Source: Diphasiastrum complanatum
Lineage: Eukaryota; Streptophyta; Lycopodiopsida; Lycopodiales; Lycopodiaceae
Assembly: GCA_029204225.1 (NCBI GenBank)
Contig: CM055098.1
Coordinates: forward strand, 47,245,939 to 47,309,938
DNA length: 64,000 nt
Direction of reading: 5' to 3'
The translations under genes were made by a program, and so were the position numbers. Below the pieces are notes generated by a model that searched no databases, was not told the origin of the DNA, and worked only from the letters and a program-made list of their open reading frames with translations. Of the stretch, positions 44,474 to 56,718 are shown piece by piece (positions within the stretch are counted from its first letter, which is position 1; each line of letters starts with the position of its first letter).

Positions 44474-45616
44474 TCCCTCTTCAACTAGTTTTAGCATAGA
44501 CTTTGAGAACACTCCAAGTGAAGTCCTATGCTTCATGAACAAGTCCTTTCTCAATGCTTTGGTGATGATATCAGCTACACATTCCCTTGAAGACACATGT
44601 TTAAGCTCCTCCTCTTACTCCCTTACAAAGAAAGATGCCACCTCAATATGTTTGCTCCTAGCATGAAAGATAGGATTGGTTGCCAACTTTTGGGCTGATA
44701 GGTTGTCACAAAAGATAATTGGGCTCTCTGAAACATCCAACAAGTGAAGATCTTTGATCCATACCATCTCCTTTGTCTAATGTGTAAGTGCTTTGTACTC
44801 GACCTCACTAGATGACAATGAGATAGTGGCTTGTTTCTTTGACATCCATGACATAGCTCCATCACCCATGAAAATACAATGAGCACTTATGGATTTCTTA
44901 TCCATTTTAACTCCAGCAAAGTCCGAATCTGAAAAGCCAAAAAAAGTTAGGTGATGATCCCTCATACAATATGCCAAAATCTCGAGTTCCTATGATGTAT
45001 CTCAAAACTCGTTTCCCTAGCTTCCAACAATGCTGTTCACTAGGATCTTGCATAAATTGGCTCACTCTACGAACACAATAGCTTAGATCTGGACTTGTGA
45101 TGGCTAGATAGACGAGTGAACCAACTAGCTTTCTATAGAGAGTAATGTCCTTGAAGGATCTTTCACTACCTCTTATAGTTAGCTTTACATTTGACTCCAT
45201 AGAATAGAACTAGCATACTTCTCTTAACAAATGAAAGTTGATTGAGAAGATCTAATCACTTCTATTCATAAACTGTAATACAAATGACCAAGATCATACA
45301 CCTCAAACTCCTTGAGAGCACTCTTGATATCCTCCACATCTTGGTTGTCTCCACCACTCAAGATGATATCATCCACATAGATTAGCGAAATGATAACATC
45401 ATTTCTAGCAAACCAATAATAAAGTAAATGATCATACTCACTTATAACAAAGCCTTGAGAGATTAAAAAAGTGTTAAGTTTAGCATACCAGCTCCTTGGT
45501 GCTTGCTTAAGGCCATACAAACTCTTTTGTAGAAGACACACATGATTTGGCTTTGTAGGTGAAATGTAGCTCTCGGGTTGCTCCATGTACACTTCCTTCT
45601 CAAGATCACCATTCAA
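44474..45616 (-). pseudogene. copia reverse transcriptase and RNase H (family B)
   Basis: Minus strand from 45616: MNGDLEKEVYMEQP, YGLKQAPRSWYAKLN and an intact YVDD (45379-45368), to HLYYSL (frame lost ~45266). A deletion of about 50 bp near 45205 (relative to 59165-59215) is followed by VKLTIRGSERSFKDITLYRKLVGSL, YIIGTRDFGILYEGSSPN, then frame changes, SDSDFAGVKMDKKSIS, ISLSSSEVEYKALTH and HARSKHIEV. RT before NGDLEKEVYM is missing; A-rich sequence abuts it. It pairs with the LTR at 43743-44473. Confidence 0.9.
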
Positions 45617-45869
45617 AAAACAATTAAAAAATGTAAAAAAATATATTAAAAAAAAGAGTACTTTTAAACAATTGTAAATAATAAAAAAAAACTTTCAAAA
45701 AATGAGAAAGAAGAAGATTATTATTAAAAATGGGGCTAAATCTTAAAAAAACCGTGATACAAACTTAAAACCTCTAAGAAACTTAAAATCCCTACAAAGA
45801 AAGTCTAGAAAGTCTTAAAAGGATTTAACCTTAATAAAAAAACTTTAAAAATGGGACAGAAAATTTAAG

Positions 45870-45912
<43 letters not shown>

Positions 45913-46105
45913 GTATAAAATTATTTTATAGAGAGAATGTGTTTTTTTGCCATCAAAATTGTCACGTTGTGTTGCCAAAAATGTCACGCTCTGCCCGCGA
46001 AAAATGTCATGCTTTTTAAAAGGAAAAAGCTAAAAAACATTTTTAAAAAAATGATAAGAAAACAACACATACAAGTTTTTTTTTTATTCTTTTGACACAC
46101 ACATT
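45617..46105. repeat. A-rich stretch with (CA)n run
   Basis: 45620-45860 is strongly A-rich (AAAAAA runs every 10-20 bp). A CA run occupies 45874-45905. Short phrases TGTCACGTTGTG and TGTCACGCTCTGCC repeat at 45960-46005. No ORF. Confidence 0.6.
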
Positions 46106-46126
46106 TCAAATTTTTCTCTCCCAAGA

Positions 46127-46129
<3 letters not shown>

Positions 46130-46194
<65 letters not shown>
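46130..46194. repeat. (CT)n microsatellite
   Basis: About 64 bp of pure CT. It is not obviously inside a recognisable LTR, but CTCGATCGTTCAGGGTGTGAGCG follows (broken here as CTCGATCG and TTCAGGGTGTGAGCG) and no LTR edge is found. Confidence 0.95.
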
Positions 46195-46197
<3 letters not shown>

Positions 46198-46255
46198 TCG
46201 ATCGTTCAGGGTGTGAGCGAGAATTCATGTTCAGAATAGATCCAATGAAGCACCA

Positions 46256-46700
46256 ATGAAGCAGCCTCGGAGTGTGCCATCGAAGAAAGGAGTTGCTCAT
46301 CGTGCTAGATCCTCTAAACTACGCAAGCACCCCACCAGGTCGTGGACACAGACTACGCATGAACTATCTTTTTCTGCTTTCTGGGCAACAAATGCCGACA
46401 TACATGGGGGCACTTTCAATATGCTCGACTTTTTTCAGAAGATCTACTTTTCAAGAAATCTATTCACATCAGCATCGCCATTACTCTAAAAAGTCCTCCA
46501 TTTTTAGTTTGACCGAGGCATTGATTTGAGTTACCATTCAAGAAAGGTGTCAAAAAACTACTATGTATTTTTTACTTTTCAAGAAGTTGTTGCTCGCTCC
46601 CTCACTAAAGTAATTCCGACTATAATCGTGGCTCACAATACTTGCTCAGTGATGTGGGATAGCTCTGATCGTCTTATTTTTTTTGTGCGAAACTTTTGAT
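46256..46700 (+). pseudogene. unrecognised coding-like segment
   Basis: 46256-46489 encodes a basic N-terminus (KQPRSVPSKKGVAHRARSSK) then ADIHGGTFNMLDFFQKIYF. 46509-46697, in another frame, reads DRGIDLSYHSRKVSKNYYVF...VVARSLTKVIPTIIVAHNTC. Both have a normal residue mix, suggesting one decayed gene with a frameshift near 46490. I do not recognise it. An old viral or host gene are both possible. Confidence 0.3.
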
Positions 46701-47137
46701 GATGATTCATAAGGTGACAAATTGATCATTGTGTGCTTGGATGATTACCTCTTTTGAGTGACTATTCTCTTCATTTACGAACTTGCAGAATATAATAGAT
46801 CAAATGTGTTAGGCTTTCTTTTTGTTTTGCTCTTGAAGCTTGTAGTGGCTGCTTTCCACATATGAATGTCGTAATGGTAACGTCTAATGATAAGACGTCG
46901 TTAGCTTCCTTAACCTTCTTCAGCACATCGGTAGAAATAAACAAACTTTAGAGTTTCAACTACTCTTGAGGATTTGATTTTGTAAAGGAACCCAAGGCTA
47001 TCATATCACTTTTAAACACTCACATTGTAGATGATATCAATCTGTATTCTCTGATGTTTCAGCTACACAAAAATAGAACTGGAGGAACTTCTAACACTCT
47101 TCAAGTACTGACATACATGGGGGCACTTTCAATATGC
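46397..47137. repeat. pair of identical 28-bp direct repeats
   Basis: 46397-46424 and 47110-47137 are identical over 28 bp (core ACATACATGGGGGCACTTTC). They lie 713 bp apart inside the two unrecognised coding-like segments, so they may mark a duplication or a recombination product. Confidence 0.75.
46701..47111. other. unassigned stretch between coding-like segments
   Basis: No clear ORF. Contains an imperfect inverted phrase TAACGTCTAATGATAAGACG near 46880. Might be further decayed coding sequence of the same gene. Confidence 0.25.
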
Positions 47138-47372
47138 GCCTATTACAATCATCTATAGCAAGTTTCTGGAGGCCATGTTTGCATGGGGAAGAAAGTCGAC
47201 TGGTGTTGTTCCTTTCAACACATCTGATCCTTCTCATCAGTATAGTTTCTCAAAAGGTTTTGTACTTTGCATGCATTCTCCAGAAAATGCTTTTTTAAGT
47301 TGTTTCAGAGCCATGTCATTTTTAGCAGTACACAACATAAGTCTGGGATTCCAGGTTTTTAAGGACAGATAA
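47112..47372 (+). pseudogene. unrecognised ORF, 86 codons
   Basis: The frame is open from 47112 (stop at 47109): HTWGHFQYAPITIIYSKFLE, AMFAWGRKSTGVVPFNTSD, SFSKGFVLCMHSPENAFLSC, ending SLGFQVFKDR. The first ATG is at 47175. It looks like real protein sequence, with aromatic and Gly residues spread as in a folded domain. Family unknown. Confidence 0.3.
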
Positions 47373-47436
47373 ATCTTTATTGAAAGACTTCCCAAAAATA
47401 AAAGGGGCTTGGGTTAGGGGTTTGCTTTATTGAAAA

Positions 47437-47664
47437 CTACCAAAAATAAAAGGGGTATGGTTTTCTTTGGATTTGAAAAAATCCCAAGACTCTGATAGTG
47501 ATTTGGACGGTCCAAAAGAGTATTACATGGGAGGAGAGAAGACATGTGAGGATTAACTTATGGATTTGAGCTTGGTCTTTTGTCTGGTTTTTAGGTTGTT
47601 GTTGTAGATTCCAATTTTGGATTAAATCCTCTTGAAATTTTTTCCGTAGAGCTTTATCAGCCAT
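47437..47664 (-). CDS. unrecognised 75-codon minus-strand ORF
   Basis: MADKALRKKFQEDLIQNWNL, a Gln-rich middle, then a hydrophobic tail. The first 35 residues look like an amphipathic helix. It overlaps nothing recognised on the plus strand. Weak support. Confidence 0.2.
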   Translation of the reverse strand: MADKALRKKFQEDLIQNWNLQQQPKNQTKDQAQIHKLILTCLLSSHVILFWTVQITIRVLGFFQIQRKPYPFYFW

Positions 47665-47696
47665 ATGTATCCTGCTATTTTGCTTGTGTGCCTTTT

Positions 47697-47754
47697 ATGG
47701 CCATAATGCCCATGGGCATTTTTGCCTTCAAAGGGCATTATGGCCATAATGCCC
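47697..47754. repeat. palindrome cluster ATGGCCATAATGCCC
   Basis: ATGGCCATAATGCCC occurs at 47697-47711 and again at 47740-47754. The second copy is the right half of a perfect 22-bp palindrome (47733-47754), and 47706-47719 is a 14-bp palindrome (ATGCCCATGGGCAT). The cluster can fold as a cruciform. Confidence 0.8.
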
Positions 47755-48755
<1,001 letters not shown>

Positions 48756-48779
48756 TAGTTTATTGGAGCGATTGTTGTA

Positions 48780-49118
<339 letters not shown>

Positions 49119-49177
49119 CAACATAGATGTAAAAAAGCTTAATTTTTTTTTAAAAAAAATTAAAAATTGAATTGGAA

Positions 49178-49493
49178 ACTATGAAAGATTTCAAATTATT
49201 ATAATCCAATCCACTTGAAAGATCTTGGGTTAGAAAGAGAAATACATTACCAATCTCACCAATGTAGAAAAATCAGCACCTACACACAAAATGAGATGCA
49301 AACTCTAATAGAACTTGATCAAACTTGAATGAAATGATAAAGTATTGTTGTTGTCCGTACAAAATCAGCAAGCTACTATATTTCACCCGTGTGGATCCAA
49401 AAATAACAAATATAGATCATTCTACACATAGAATTGTAAGCAATCACAAGTATAGTGCACCAATGGATATTAGAACCTAAGAGTGATGAGAGT
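49178..49493 (-). repeat. family-B LTR, downstream part, minus strand
   Basis: The plus strand reads TGAAAGATTTCAAATT, CACCAATGTAGAAAAATCAGC, TTTCACCCGTGTGGATCC and GTGCACCAATGGAT, the reverse of the LTR end up to the post-TATA region. It stops at 49493, where LTR D begins. The U3 half is not found nearby. Confidence 0.75.
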
Positions 49494-50395
49494 ATGAGGA
49501 GGATCGCAGTCACGAAGCTTTCGCGAAGGAATTACGACTCTCTCTTTATCCTCGGATGGAGTTCAGATGCGATCACTGGACACTGCCAATTGAATCACTC
49601 CTACAGTCCTCCAGAGTGTAGTCCAGCACTGCTGATCTACGTTTATAAAATTAATGCAGCATTCAACATAGGTTCAACCAAGGTGTGGAATTCAAATGAA
49701 CAAGGAAACTTAGTTAAACACACGAATATATAGAAGCCGCATTAGCATTCGAAATCAGACACAGTAAGCAAATAATCTATATTGATCTTTCTCTGATTTC
49801 TTCAAGCACTGCATGCAAATCCATGCAGTGCGCTGGCGTGGGAGAAACACAGTTCTCTCACGAGCAATCGTCTTGCTTTACTAGCGGACAGTTGGATCTA
49901 CAAATCCTAGACAGAATTGTCTTCGCAAGCAGGCGGACATGTATTCTGTACTTCGTCTTGATTGCTTACTAGCATCAGACTACTACGTTACACTGTATGT
50001 GTGCTCTGTTGATCTATATGTCAAATAACATCCAGTAAGTATAGTCGCTCTATGTAAATCTAAGATTAGAGTGATTAAGCATCTACAACTAATCAAGGAA
50101 ATACAAGAGTGGCAGATTAGCCACGACCTAAAATGTATTTGTTGACGTCATGCCATCAAATCAGACATTTGTACTTCTGGGTACTTGCATGATCTCGCTG
50201 GTACTCTCTGGTGTGTGGAGGTCAAGAGAAGGTCTCGTTTTGGTCGTTTGCCTTCTCTCGTACTGGACCGCAAAAGATTCTCGTTTGTGAATCTTTCGAG
50301 TTCGTGAACCGTTCATCTTCGTCCCTTTGACTTTCGAGTTCGCGTCCCTTTGACTTTTGAACCATTTGATGGTATGGCTTCTAACCTTTTCCTAA
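49494..50395 (-). repeat. LTR of copia family D, minus strand (~0.9 kb)
   Basis: The minus strand ends CTCATACTCTCATCA at 49494, matching the CTCATCA end of the LTR at 13997. It shares CCAACTGTCCGCTAGTAAAGC, CACTACATGGAT-like and GCAGTGCTTGAAGAAATCAGA (long shared runs shown only in part). Its other end shares TGGTTCAAAAGTCAA and TGGTCCAGTACGAG with the element-D 3' LTR. This is the fullest copy of this LTR. It abuts a family-B LTR. Confidence 0.7.
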
Positions 50396-50557
50396 AGGTA
50401 TGTGCAAGTACTAAGAAGAGTACCTGAAGAAAGAATCCAAAGAAGCTTCTTAAAGCTTAAAGACGGTACCTGAAGAAGGCTCAATCGAGTCTATAAAGAA
50501 GGCTCACTCGAGTCTATAAAGACTGGGAGAAGAAACCAAAGGACTGATCACCCTTTG
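50396..50557 (+). repeat. tandem CTCGAGTCTATAAA region before family-C LTR
   Basis: GAAGGCTCA(A/C)TCGAGTCTATAAA occurs twice in tandem (50473-50520), preceded by GGTACCTGAAGAA repeats. It corresponds to 12680-13034 on the other strand. Confidence 0.5.
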
Positions 50558-51172
50558 TGTCACACTCCATTATGATTGGAGATGGGCAACCCCTAGAAAA
50601 AAGAGGCTAGGAATTGATGAAAATTATGCAAGGTAAGATGGACATATACAAAGCCTTTCCCATGACATGAAAAACACTTGGGTGGATCCCAATGTTGTAC
50701 ACAAAGAAATATTCAACTTAAAAGTGACTAACATTGAATGTTAGGCTACCTACCTTCTATCCTTATCAATATGTATTTTACCTACTTTTCCACCTGGCTT
50801 GAAAGCAATAGGACACCTAGGAAAATGCGCCCTCCTACTCCTCCCCTTTTGCTCTAACTAAGTGATAAACACTCTCTCATACCTATACACCTCACCCTCT
50901 CACTTTACTTATCCTAGAGTCTCCCTTACACCTCTCACACTTATTTTGGACACCTCAGCCACTTCCTACACATTCCCTATAAAAGGACTACTCGCCCCTC
51001 TCCCTCATTATTCATCTGCCATTCATTTTTGCTTTGCCTATTGCTCTTGCTTGTGTGTGCGTAGGTGTTTGGAAGAAAGCTTGGAGCTATGGCTTGAGGA
51101 GGATCTATCAAGCTTGCACTGGAATCACTTTTTGGAACCACTTTCACACACACTCACTTTCTCCTACCTCTT

Positions 51173-51264
<92 letters not shown>

Positions 51265-51933
51265 AAACTTTCACACCATCCATAAGACTGATGGCCATGC
51301 ATGTCACACCATCCATGACTTGATGGCTTTGCATGTCACACCATCCATGACTTGATGACTTTGCATGTCACATCATCCATAACGTTTTGGTCATGCATGT
51401 CTGATTTAGGAGTTGCATGTTCGATTTGGGAACTTGCATGTATGAAATTGAAGTTTTGTATGTTGAAATAGAAGCTTGCATGTCAAATTGGATTCATGCA
51501 TGCCATAACTACTGATGTCAAATGCCTATGCATGTTTTTTTCTTGATCAGTAAGACGTTGAATGTCATAAGGAACCACTTTTCTTGGTATAGATTCTTTA
51601 AGATCTAGAATTTGTAAACTTCTGGTTGATATAAAAGATCTAAGAATCCATCTTCCCAAAACCACTATATATGTAATTGGCCTTGGGCCAGTTGATCTTG
51701 CATAATTTGAAAAGAAAAATCCTTCGAGGGGGGGGGGGGGGGGGGTCCCCATCTTGACCCCTCATCAAGTCTCTTGAATGAATGATTTTGTGATTGAATG
51801 TTAAAGCTCTTCCCTAAGTTTTTGAGTTTTTTTTCAAGTTATATTTAACAGTGTTATGTTGAGTTGTTCTTTTTAAGTCACAACTTCTAAAGTCAGGACT
51901 TTAGAAATAGTAGACCTTCACTCCAAGTTCACA
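50558..51933 (+). repeat. family-C LTR, plus copy (~1.38 kb)
   Basis: It starts TGTCACACTCCATTAT and ends CCAAGTTCACA, with a TATA box (CCCTATAAAAGG, ~50980), a CT run (51176-51259), GCATGTCACACCATCCATGA repeats (51290-51400), GCATGT-rich sequence, and an 18-G run at 51728-51745 before TCCCCATCTTGACCCCTC. No primer site follows: GATGAAC and then minus-strand copia gag. It is probably a solo or recombined LTR; I find no matching 5-bp flanks. Confidence 0.75.
51176..51259. repeat. (CT)n microsatellite in family-C LTR
   Basis: About 84 bp of CT, very close in length to the GA run in the other copy (11895-11979). Confidence 0.95.
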
Positions 51934-51943
51934 GATGAACTAT

Positions 51944-52075
51944 TGCTGTTCTCTTGTCTGTTCTGTGCTAATTTGTTTCTCGCTGCGTGACCCTTCTTAT
52001 GGCAATGGATACACTCAATCTTGGGATTGAGCCAGCATATATCTACTGTATGTCCGTATCTTTTGTGTTAGCAAC
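51944..52075 (-). pseudogene. copia gag zinc-knuckle fragment (family D)
   Basis: The reverse complement matches 14905-15040 of element D across the second CCHC knuckle, with a ~24-bp deletion. With the family-D LTR at 49494-50395 on the same strand it suggests the remains of a minus-strand D element reduced to a gag scrap and 3' LTR, with a family-C LTR between them. Confidence 0.65.
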
Positions 52076-52144
52076 TGTGAAATAAAACTCTGTGGCATGT
52101 GTTTTGTAAGACCACGTATGAGTATCTGTCAATAAACTTCAACC

Positions 52145-52817
52145 ATGGCATGTGTTTTGTAAGTCCTTGAGTAGAAGTTTAAATAATAATAAAATAGCTT
52201 AAACTTAGATTTAGAACTTAGACTTAGGAAACTTAAGATTAGAAATATTTTATCTTAAGTTTTCCTAAGTTAAGAACTTTGAAGTTCTAAGGCTAGAAAC
52301 AGATTAGTCCCATAAGTTAGTAGACCCTTATGGAAGACCCTCCTTGCCATAAAAGGAGAGGTGTTTGCATTGTAAACAACACTTTGTGATTAAGGCAAAA
52401 TTACTATTGTGATTATCTTGCATTTCATTGTGTTTCCATTTTAAGGTGCATAGCTTGAGGGAAGGTGCTCGGGCCTCCTCTTGCCTCATTTCATTGGCCT
52501 TTAACTGTGGCATGGTTTTAAGTATTTATTGCTTAGTTTAGCCGCAATTCTTATTATCCTCCTTTGGGTGTTACGTAGGATTTAGTATTCTTGCTAGTTG
52601 GGTTTGTCTTAGCAAGGAATTTTATTGTTGTCATTAATTAGCTTATTTTTGTTACAAACACTAGTTGGGAAAGCCTTAGTGTTCTCATTCATGTTGATTT
52701 TTTCCGTATTCTGTTGAAGCTTGTTGTAGAAACTTAAAAAGTGGACGAATCTCTCCATCCTTATACTACACCTGTAAGTAGATCTAGCCATCGCATAGAC
52801 TAGAAATACTTCCAACA
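52145..52817 (+). repeat. 5' LTR of Tat/Athila-like gypsy element
   Basis: The right edge is firm: ...ACTTCCAACA at 52817, then a primer site. It contains CCATAAAAGGAGAGG (TATA-like, ~52349). The left edge is not determined; the repeated phrase GGCATGTGTTTTGTAAG at 52092-52108 and 52146-52162 lies near it. Only one copy is in the window. Confidence 0.6.
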
Positions 52818-52818
52818 T

Positions 52819-52833
52819 TGGCGTCGTTGTCGC
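52819..52833 (+). promoter_or_regulatory. primer-binding site, Tat/Athila type, diverged
   Basis: TGGCGTCGTTGTCGC, differing from TGGCGCCGTTGCCGG at a few C/T and G/C positions. One base follows the LTR end before it starts. Confidence 0.75.
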
Positions 52834-53560
52834 TTTTTAAAATTTTTTTACCTAGCTTCTTCTCCTTTTTCTTTTGTTTTCTTTGCTTCCATGTTGTATG
52901 TTTGCTTGATTGCTTGTCTCTATCTACCAACAAACAGCACACGTCGTCTCTCCAGGTCCTACACGAGCTGTGGAGCAACTTCTCAAACCGGGGGGAAGCA
53001 ACATTAGAAGTGACCCAAGTGACCTTTTTCAAAACCAAAAAGGTATATCAGAATTCGCCAGCCAGTCTGCAGCCTTTACAGACCCTGATCTTTCATTTTA
53101 TCACCTCCACGAATTCTGACCACGGTCAGATTTTGAGAAAACAGCCTGATATACTATCAAAATCCCTTATTTCTCACCCGAATCTTTTTCCACCCTGTTA
53201 ACTGTCATAAAATCACATTTTTTTCATATTCTCTATCTGCCAGTCAAAACTCTCTTTTAGAATTCGCCATCAAGCCTCAGAATTCGTTCTCAAAGAGTAC
53301 GATTTCTCTGTCCTACCCGCAAATTCTGAAACTACAATTTTTTCTCAAAAAATCTAAAAAAATCACTATTTTGACATTCAAAACTCTCTGTTAGAATTCA
53401 CAAGTATTATAGTTAGATTTATCTGCCTCTCCACGATTTCTCATCCTGTCCACAAATTCTATCACGACTAGAAAGACCAGTTTTTGTCCTACACTATCCA
53501 TTCTGTAAGCAAACTACCCTTTTGCCAAGTACAGTACTGACCTGCTCATTTGTATTCTGC
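52834..53560 (+). repeat. gypsy leader with repeated AATTCG/CTCTCT motifs
   Basis: No convincing ORF. Phrases AAAACTCTC(T)TTTAGAATTCGCC (53246-53270), AAAACTCTCTGTTAGAATTCA (53378-53400), AGAATTCGCCAG (53050) and CAGAATTCGTTCTC (53278) recur among C-rich sequence, indicating a diverged tandem leader like the one at 17089-18061 but of different sequence. Confidence 0.5.
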
Positions 53561-53589
53561 ATCATGTCTTGTGACTGTGCTGAATCTTC

Positions 53590-54340
53590 TAATCTGACTC
53601 CTCCACGACTAGAACGAAGAATTCCATCAATATCAATTTTATTGATATTCTTCCACACCATGATGAACTGCTAAATGTTGCATGGCTACTTACTAATGAA
53701 TTAGATGATTTATTCATTGATGACGAGAATGTCTTACAAATTCAGAATTGCCCAGAAGATATGGACATTTCTGATATTGAGATCCTCAACTATATGGAGG
53801 CACTCCCACCTAGGACCTATCTGCAACATGCTTCCAAGGTGGAACTAGTTGCAAGGTTGCAATTGAAAAGCATGAGACAAAATTCTACCGTCCCAAATGC
53901 CCACACTATCCATGGGATCTTTGTGAGGAGGAGACTATATCTCAAATTGATGATGAGATCCTCCATGACATACCAACCGTCCCTCATCCACACACCTCTC
54001 CGCCACCGAAACCTCAATCATGTGGTCATACTATGAAAGAGAAAATGAAAAAACCACTTCAAATTCAACCGCTGGGTGACCTCACCATTGTTCGAAAAGT
54101 TTTTGAGATTGTCTCTAGTCCTACACCAGTCCCCGAAAATTTTCAAGCACCATCCCGACAAGAGAAAGACAAGGCCCTCTCGAATCTCCAGCCCATGATG
54201 TTCTTGCATACTTTAAGGACTATACGATCGAGGATGTCACAATCCAATTACCCCAAGCTCAACGTGAGTCAACTGGTAATTCACCCTACGAAGGCCCTGC
54301 ACAAACCATAACCCTTTCCCTGAGTGAGCCAAATGAAACC
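53590..54340 (+). pseudogene. gypsy region upstream of RT, degraded
   Basis: Reading across frames gives LLNVAWLLTNELDDLFIDDENV, DMDISDIEILNYMEALPPRTY, EILHDIPTVPHPHTSPPPKPQ, KPLQIQPLGDLTIVRKVFEIV and a Pro-rich stretch. This is the kind of acidic/Pro-rich connector that precedes RT in Tat/Athila polyproteins. No gag core, CCHC or protease active site is visible, so gag-protease is missing or unrecognisable. At least two frameshifts (near 53860 and 54035). Confidence 0.55.
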
Positions 54341-54344
54341 AACG

Positions 54345-56215
54345 AATATCTTGTCCACGTCGGAGCTCATCTCAATCGCGAACAACGCAGATGGCTTGAA
54401 AAGCTCCTGCAAAAATATCGACATGTCTTTGTCTGGACCTATAAAGACATGAAAGACGTCTCACCCCAAGTAGTTGTGCATCGTATTCCGCTTAAACCGG
54501 GTGCGAGGCCCACTGCTAGTCGTCCATATAGATGCAATCCCATCTATAAGGCCAAGATCAAAGAAGAATTACAATGCCTCTTAGATGCGGGATTTATCTA
54601 TGAAATTGAACATACTAAGTGGGTCTCCCCAATTGTCATCGTCCCCAAGAAAAATGAAAAACTCTGAATTTGTGTCAATTTTAAGAAACTTAACGACGTC
54701 ACTGAACGTGATCATTTTCCATTACCTTTCGGAGAATCCATCTTAGAAAATCTAGCAGGAGATGAGGCTTACTCCTTCTTAGATGGCTTTAGCGGATACA
54801 ATATAATCCAAATCGCTGAAGAAGATCAACACAAAACCGCTTTTGCCATAGAATGGGGAATCTTCTGTTGGAAAGTCATGCCCTTTGGTCTCTGCAATGC
54901 TCCTAGCACATTCCAACGTGTTATGCAAGCGGCCTTTTCTCAGCAGATGGGCGATACCTTAGAAGTTTACTTGGACGATTTAGGAGCACATTCCGAAGAA
55001 ATACACCATTTGTCTGTGCTAAATTTTTTTTTTATCCAATGTCAACACTTCGGCATCTCTCTTAATCCTAAAAAATGCCAGATTTGGGTAATCCATGGTA
55101 TTGTGTTAGGACATATTATCTCATGAAATGGCATTGCCACTAACCCTGAAAAGATCCTTATCATTCAAAATCTTTCAGAACCGCGTACGATACGTGAAAT
55201 TTACTATTTCCTTGGCCACGCCAAATACTATCGGTGCTTTATTTTCGATTTCGCTAACAAAGCACACTTAATCTACAAAGTAGTTGTAGTTCCCAAATGG
55301 ACAAATGAACAACGCATCACTTTTAATCAACTCAAAGAAGCCCTTACCAATGCACCCATCCTCCGAGCTCCTGATTATTCTAAAGAATTCCATGTGCATA
55401 CCAATGCATCCAAGTATGCCATAGGAGCAGTGCTCACCGAACCGGGAGAATTGAAAAAGGACTACCCAATCCGTTTTCTTAGTTGACAATTGATACCTGC
55501 TGAAGTCAATTATACCACTACCGAATGTGAAGCCTTGGCAATGGTATATGCGGTTCAGAAGTTTTGCCATTATCTTCTTGGAAAAGTCTTTGCGTTCTTC
55601 ACTGATCATCAAGCATTGTTGTATCTCATCAACAAGTCTTGTACCACAGGCTGTATTACTAGATGGATCCTATTACTGCGAGCATTTGAGTTAAGGATCG
55701 TGGTTCATAAGGGAGTTCAGCATTTTCTAGCAGACCATCTATCCCGAATCCCTAAACTTCCTACCCCTGATCAAGGCGTCAATGATGATTTACCAGATGC
55801 AATCCTTTTCCAAGTTGAATCTACACCTATATGGGCTAAGGAATTTATAGAATATTTAACTTCAGGGCAAATGGATCCTTCCTTCTCTAAACCTAAACAA
55901 CGTGCGTTGGTCCTCAAAACTAAACCTTATACTTTAATTGCAAGGCAACTCTACAAGCAAGGGTTAGATGGAATTATCTGACGATGTCTTACTGAAGGCA
56001 AAATACCCTCACTCATGAAGGTATTGGTGTAGGCCATTTCTCTTCTGAAACAACTACTAAGAAAATCCTCTTGGCTGATTTTTGGTGGCCAACACTGTTC
56101 AAGGATACGCACAATTACACTAAGGCTTGTGATGTCTGCCAACACACAAAACGTTTTCAAAAAATAGACTACATGCCTTTACACCCCGTAACCACTGATC
56201 AAGCTACACCAAGGA
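54345..56215 (+). pseudogene. Ty3/gypsy RT, RNase H and integrase zinc finger
   Basis: Open domain order: VHVGAHLNREQRRWLEKLL, KPGARPTASRPYRCNP, EHTKWVSPIVIVPKKN, YSFLDGFSGYNIIQIAEEDQHK, VMPFGLCNAPSTFQRVM, intact YLDD (54967-54978) and GISLNPKKCQ. RNase H follows with FHVHTNASKYAIGAVL, TTTECEALAMVYAVQKF, FFTDHQALLYLIN and HFLADHLSRI. Last is an integrase HHCC finger (HEGIGVGHFSS, CDVCQHTKRFQ). Stops at 54665, 55124, 55483 and 55979 and a frame change near 56010. Catalytic RNase H Asp is replaced in HTNAS (usually TDAS). It ends before the integrase core. Confidence 0.9.
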
Positions 56216-56330
56216 TTTGAGAATCCACCTACTTGGATGTGAATTCCACCACCTGGAAGCAAAAGCAAAGAGATCCACCAAAAAAGCTACAAAATTCCAA
56301 GATTCTCAAGCCACACCTCCTGGTTGATGT

Positions 56331-56352
56331 GATCCAAGCTCTGATACTACCA
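56331..56352 (-). promoter_or_regulatory. primer-binding-like site, minus strand
   Basis: The minus strand reads TGGTAGTATCAGAGCTTGG, the TGGTATCAGAGC site with three extra bases. It marks the inner edge of an LTR extending to higher coordinates. About 115 bp of leader remain before gypsy sequence. Confidence 0.55.
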
Positions 56353-56635
56353 TAACGATCATCAAGTGAAGATCTTTAAGAATCCTGTCACATGCAAACC
56401 AAAAGTTGAGGCATTCCATCAGAGTATCCCTGACAACAACGCCACTATTGTGTCATCGATGTAGCATAGGGATCCGTCGCTAGGAGCGGCAACCTCGCCT
56501 TCACCTGCATAACAAGAAGAGAGAGAGAGAGAAGAGAGAGAGAAGAAAGAGAGTGGAGAGAGGGAGAGAGAGAACACTTAGATTGAGAAAGGCTTTCAGG
56601 GCTCAATCGCCTACCCAAAGCTATTCTATCCCAAC

Positions 56636-56718
<83 letters not shown>

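Noticed and set aside
50558-51933. Solo family-C LTR with its own target duplication
   Set aside because: The five bases on each side (CCTTT or CTTTG, and GATGA) do not match, so a clean solo-LTR event is not supported.
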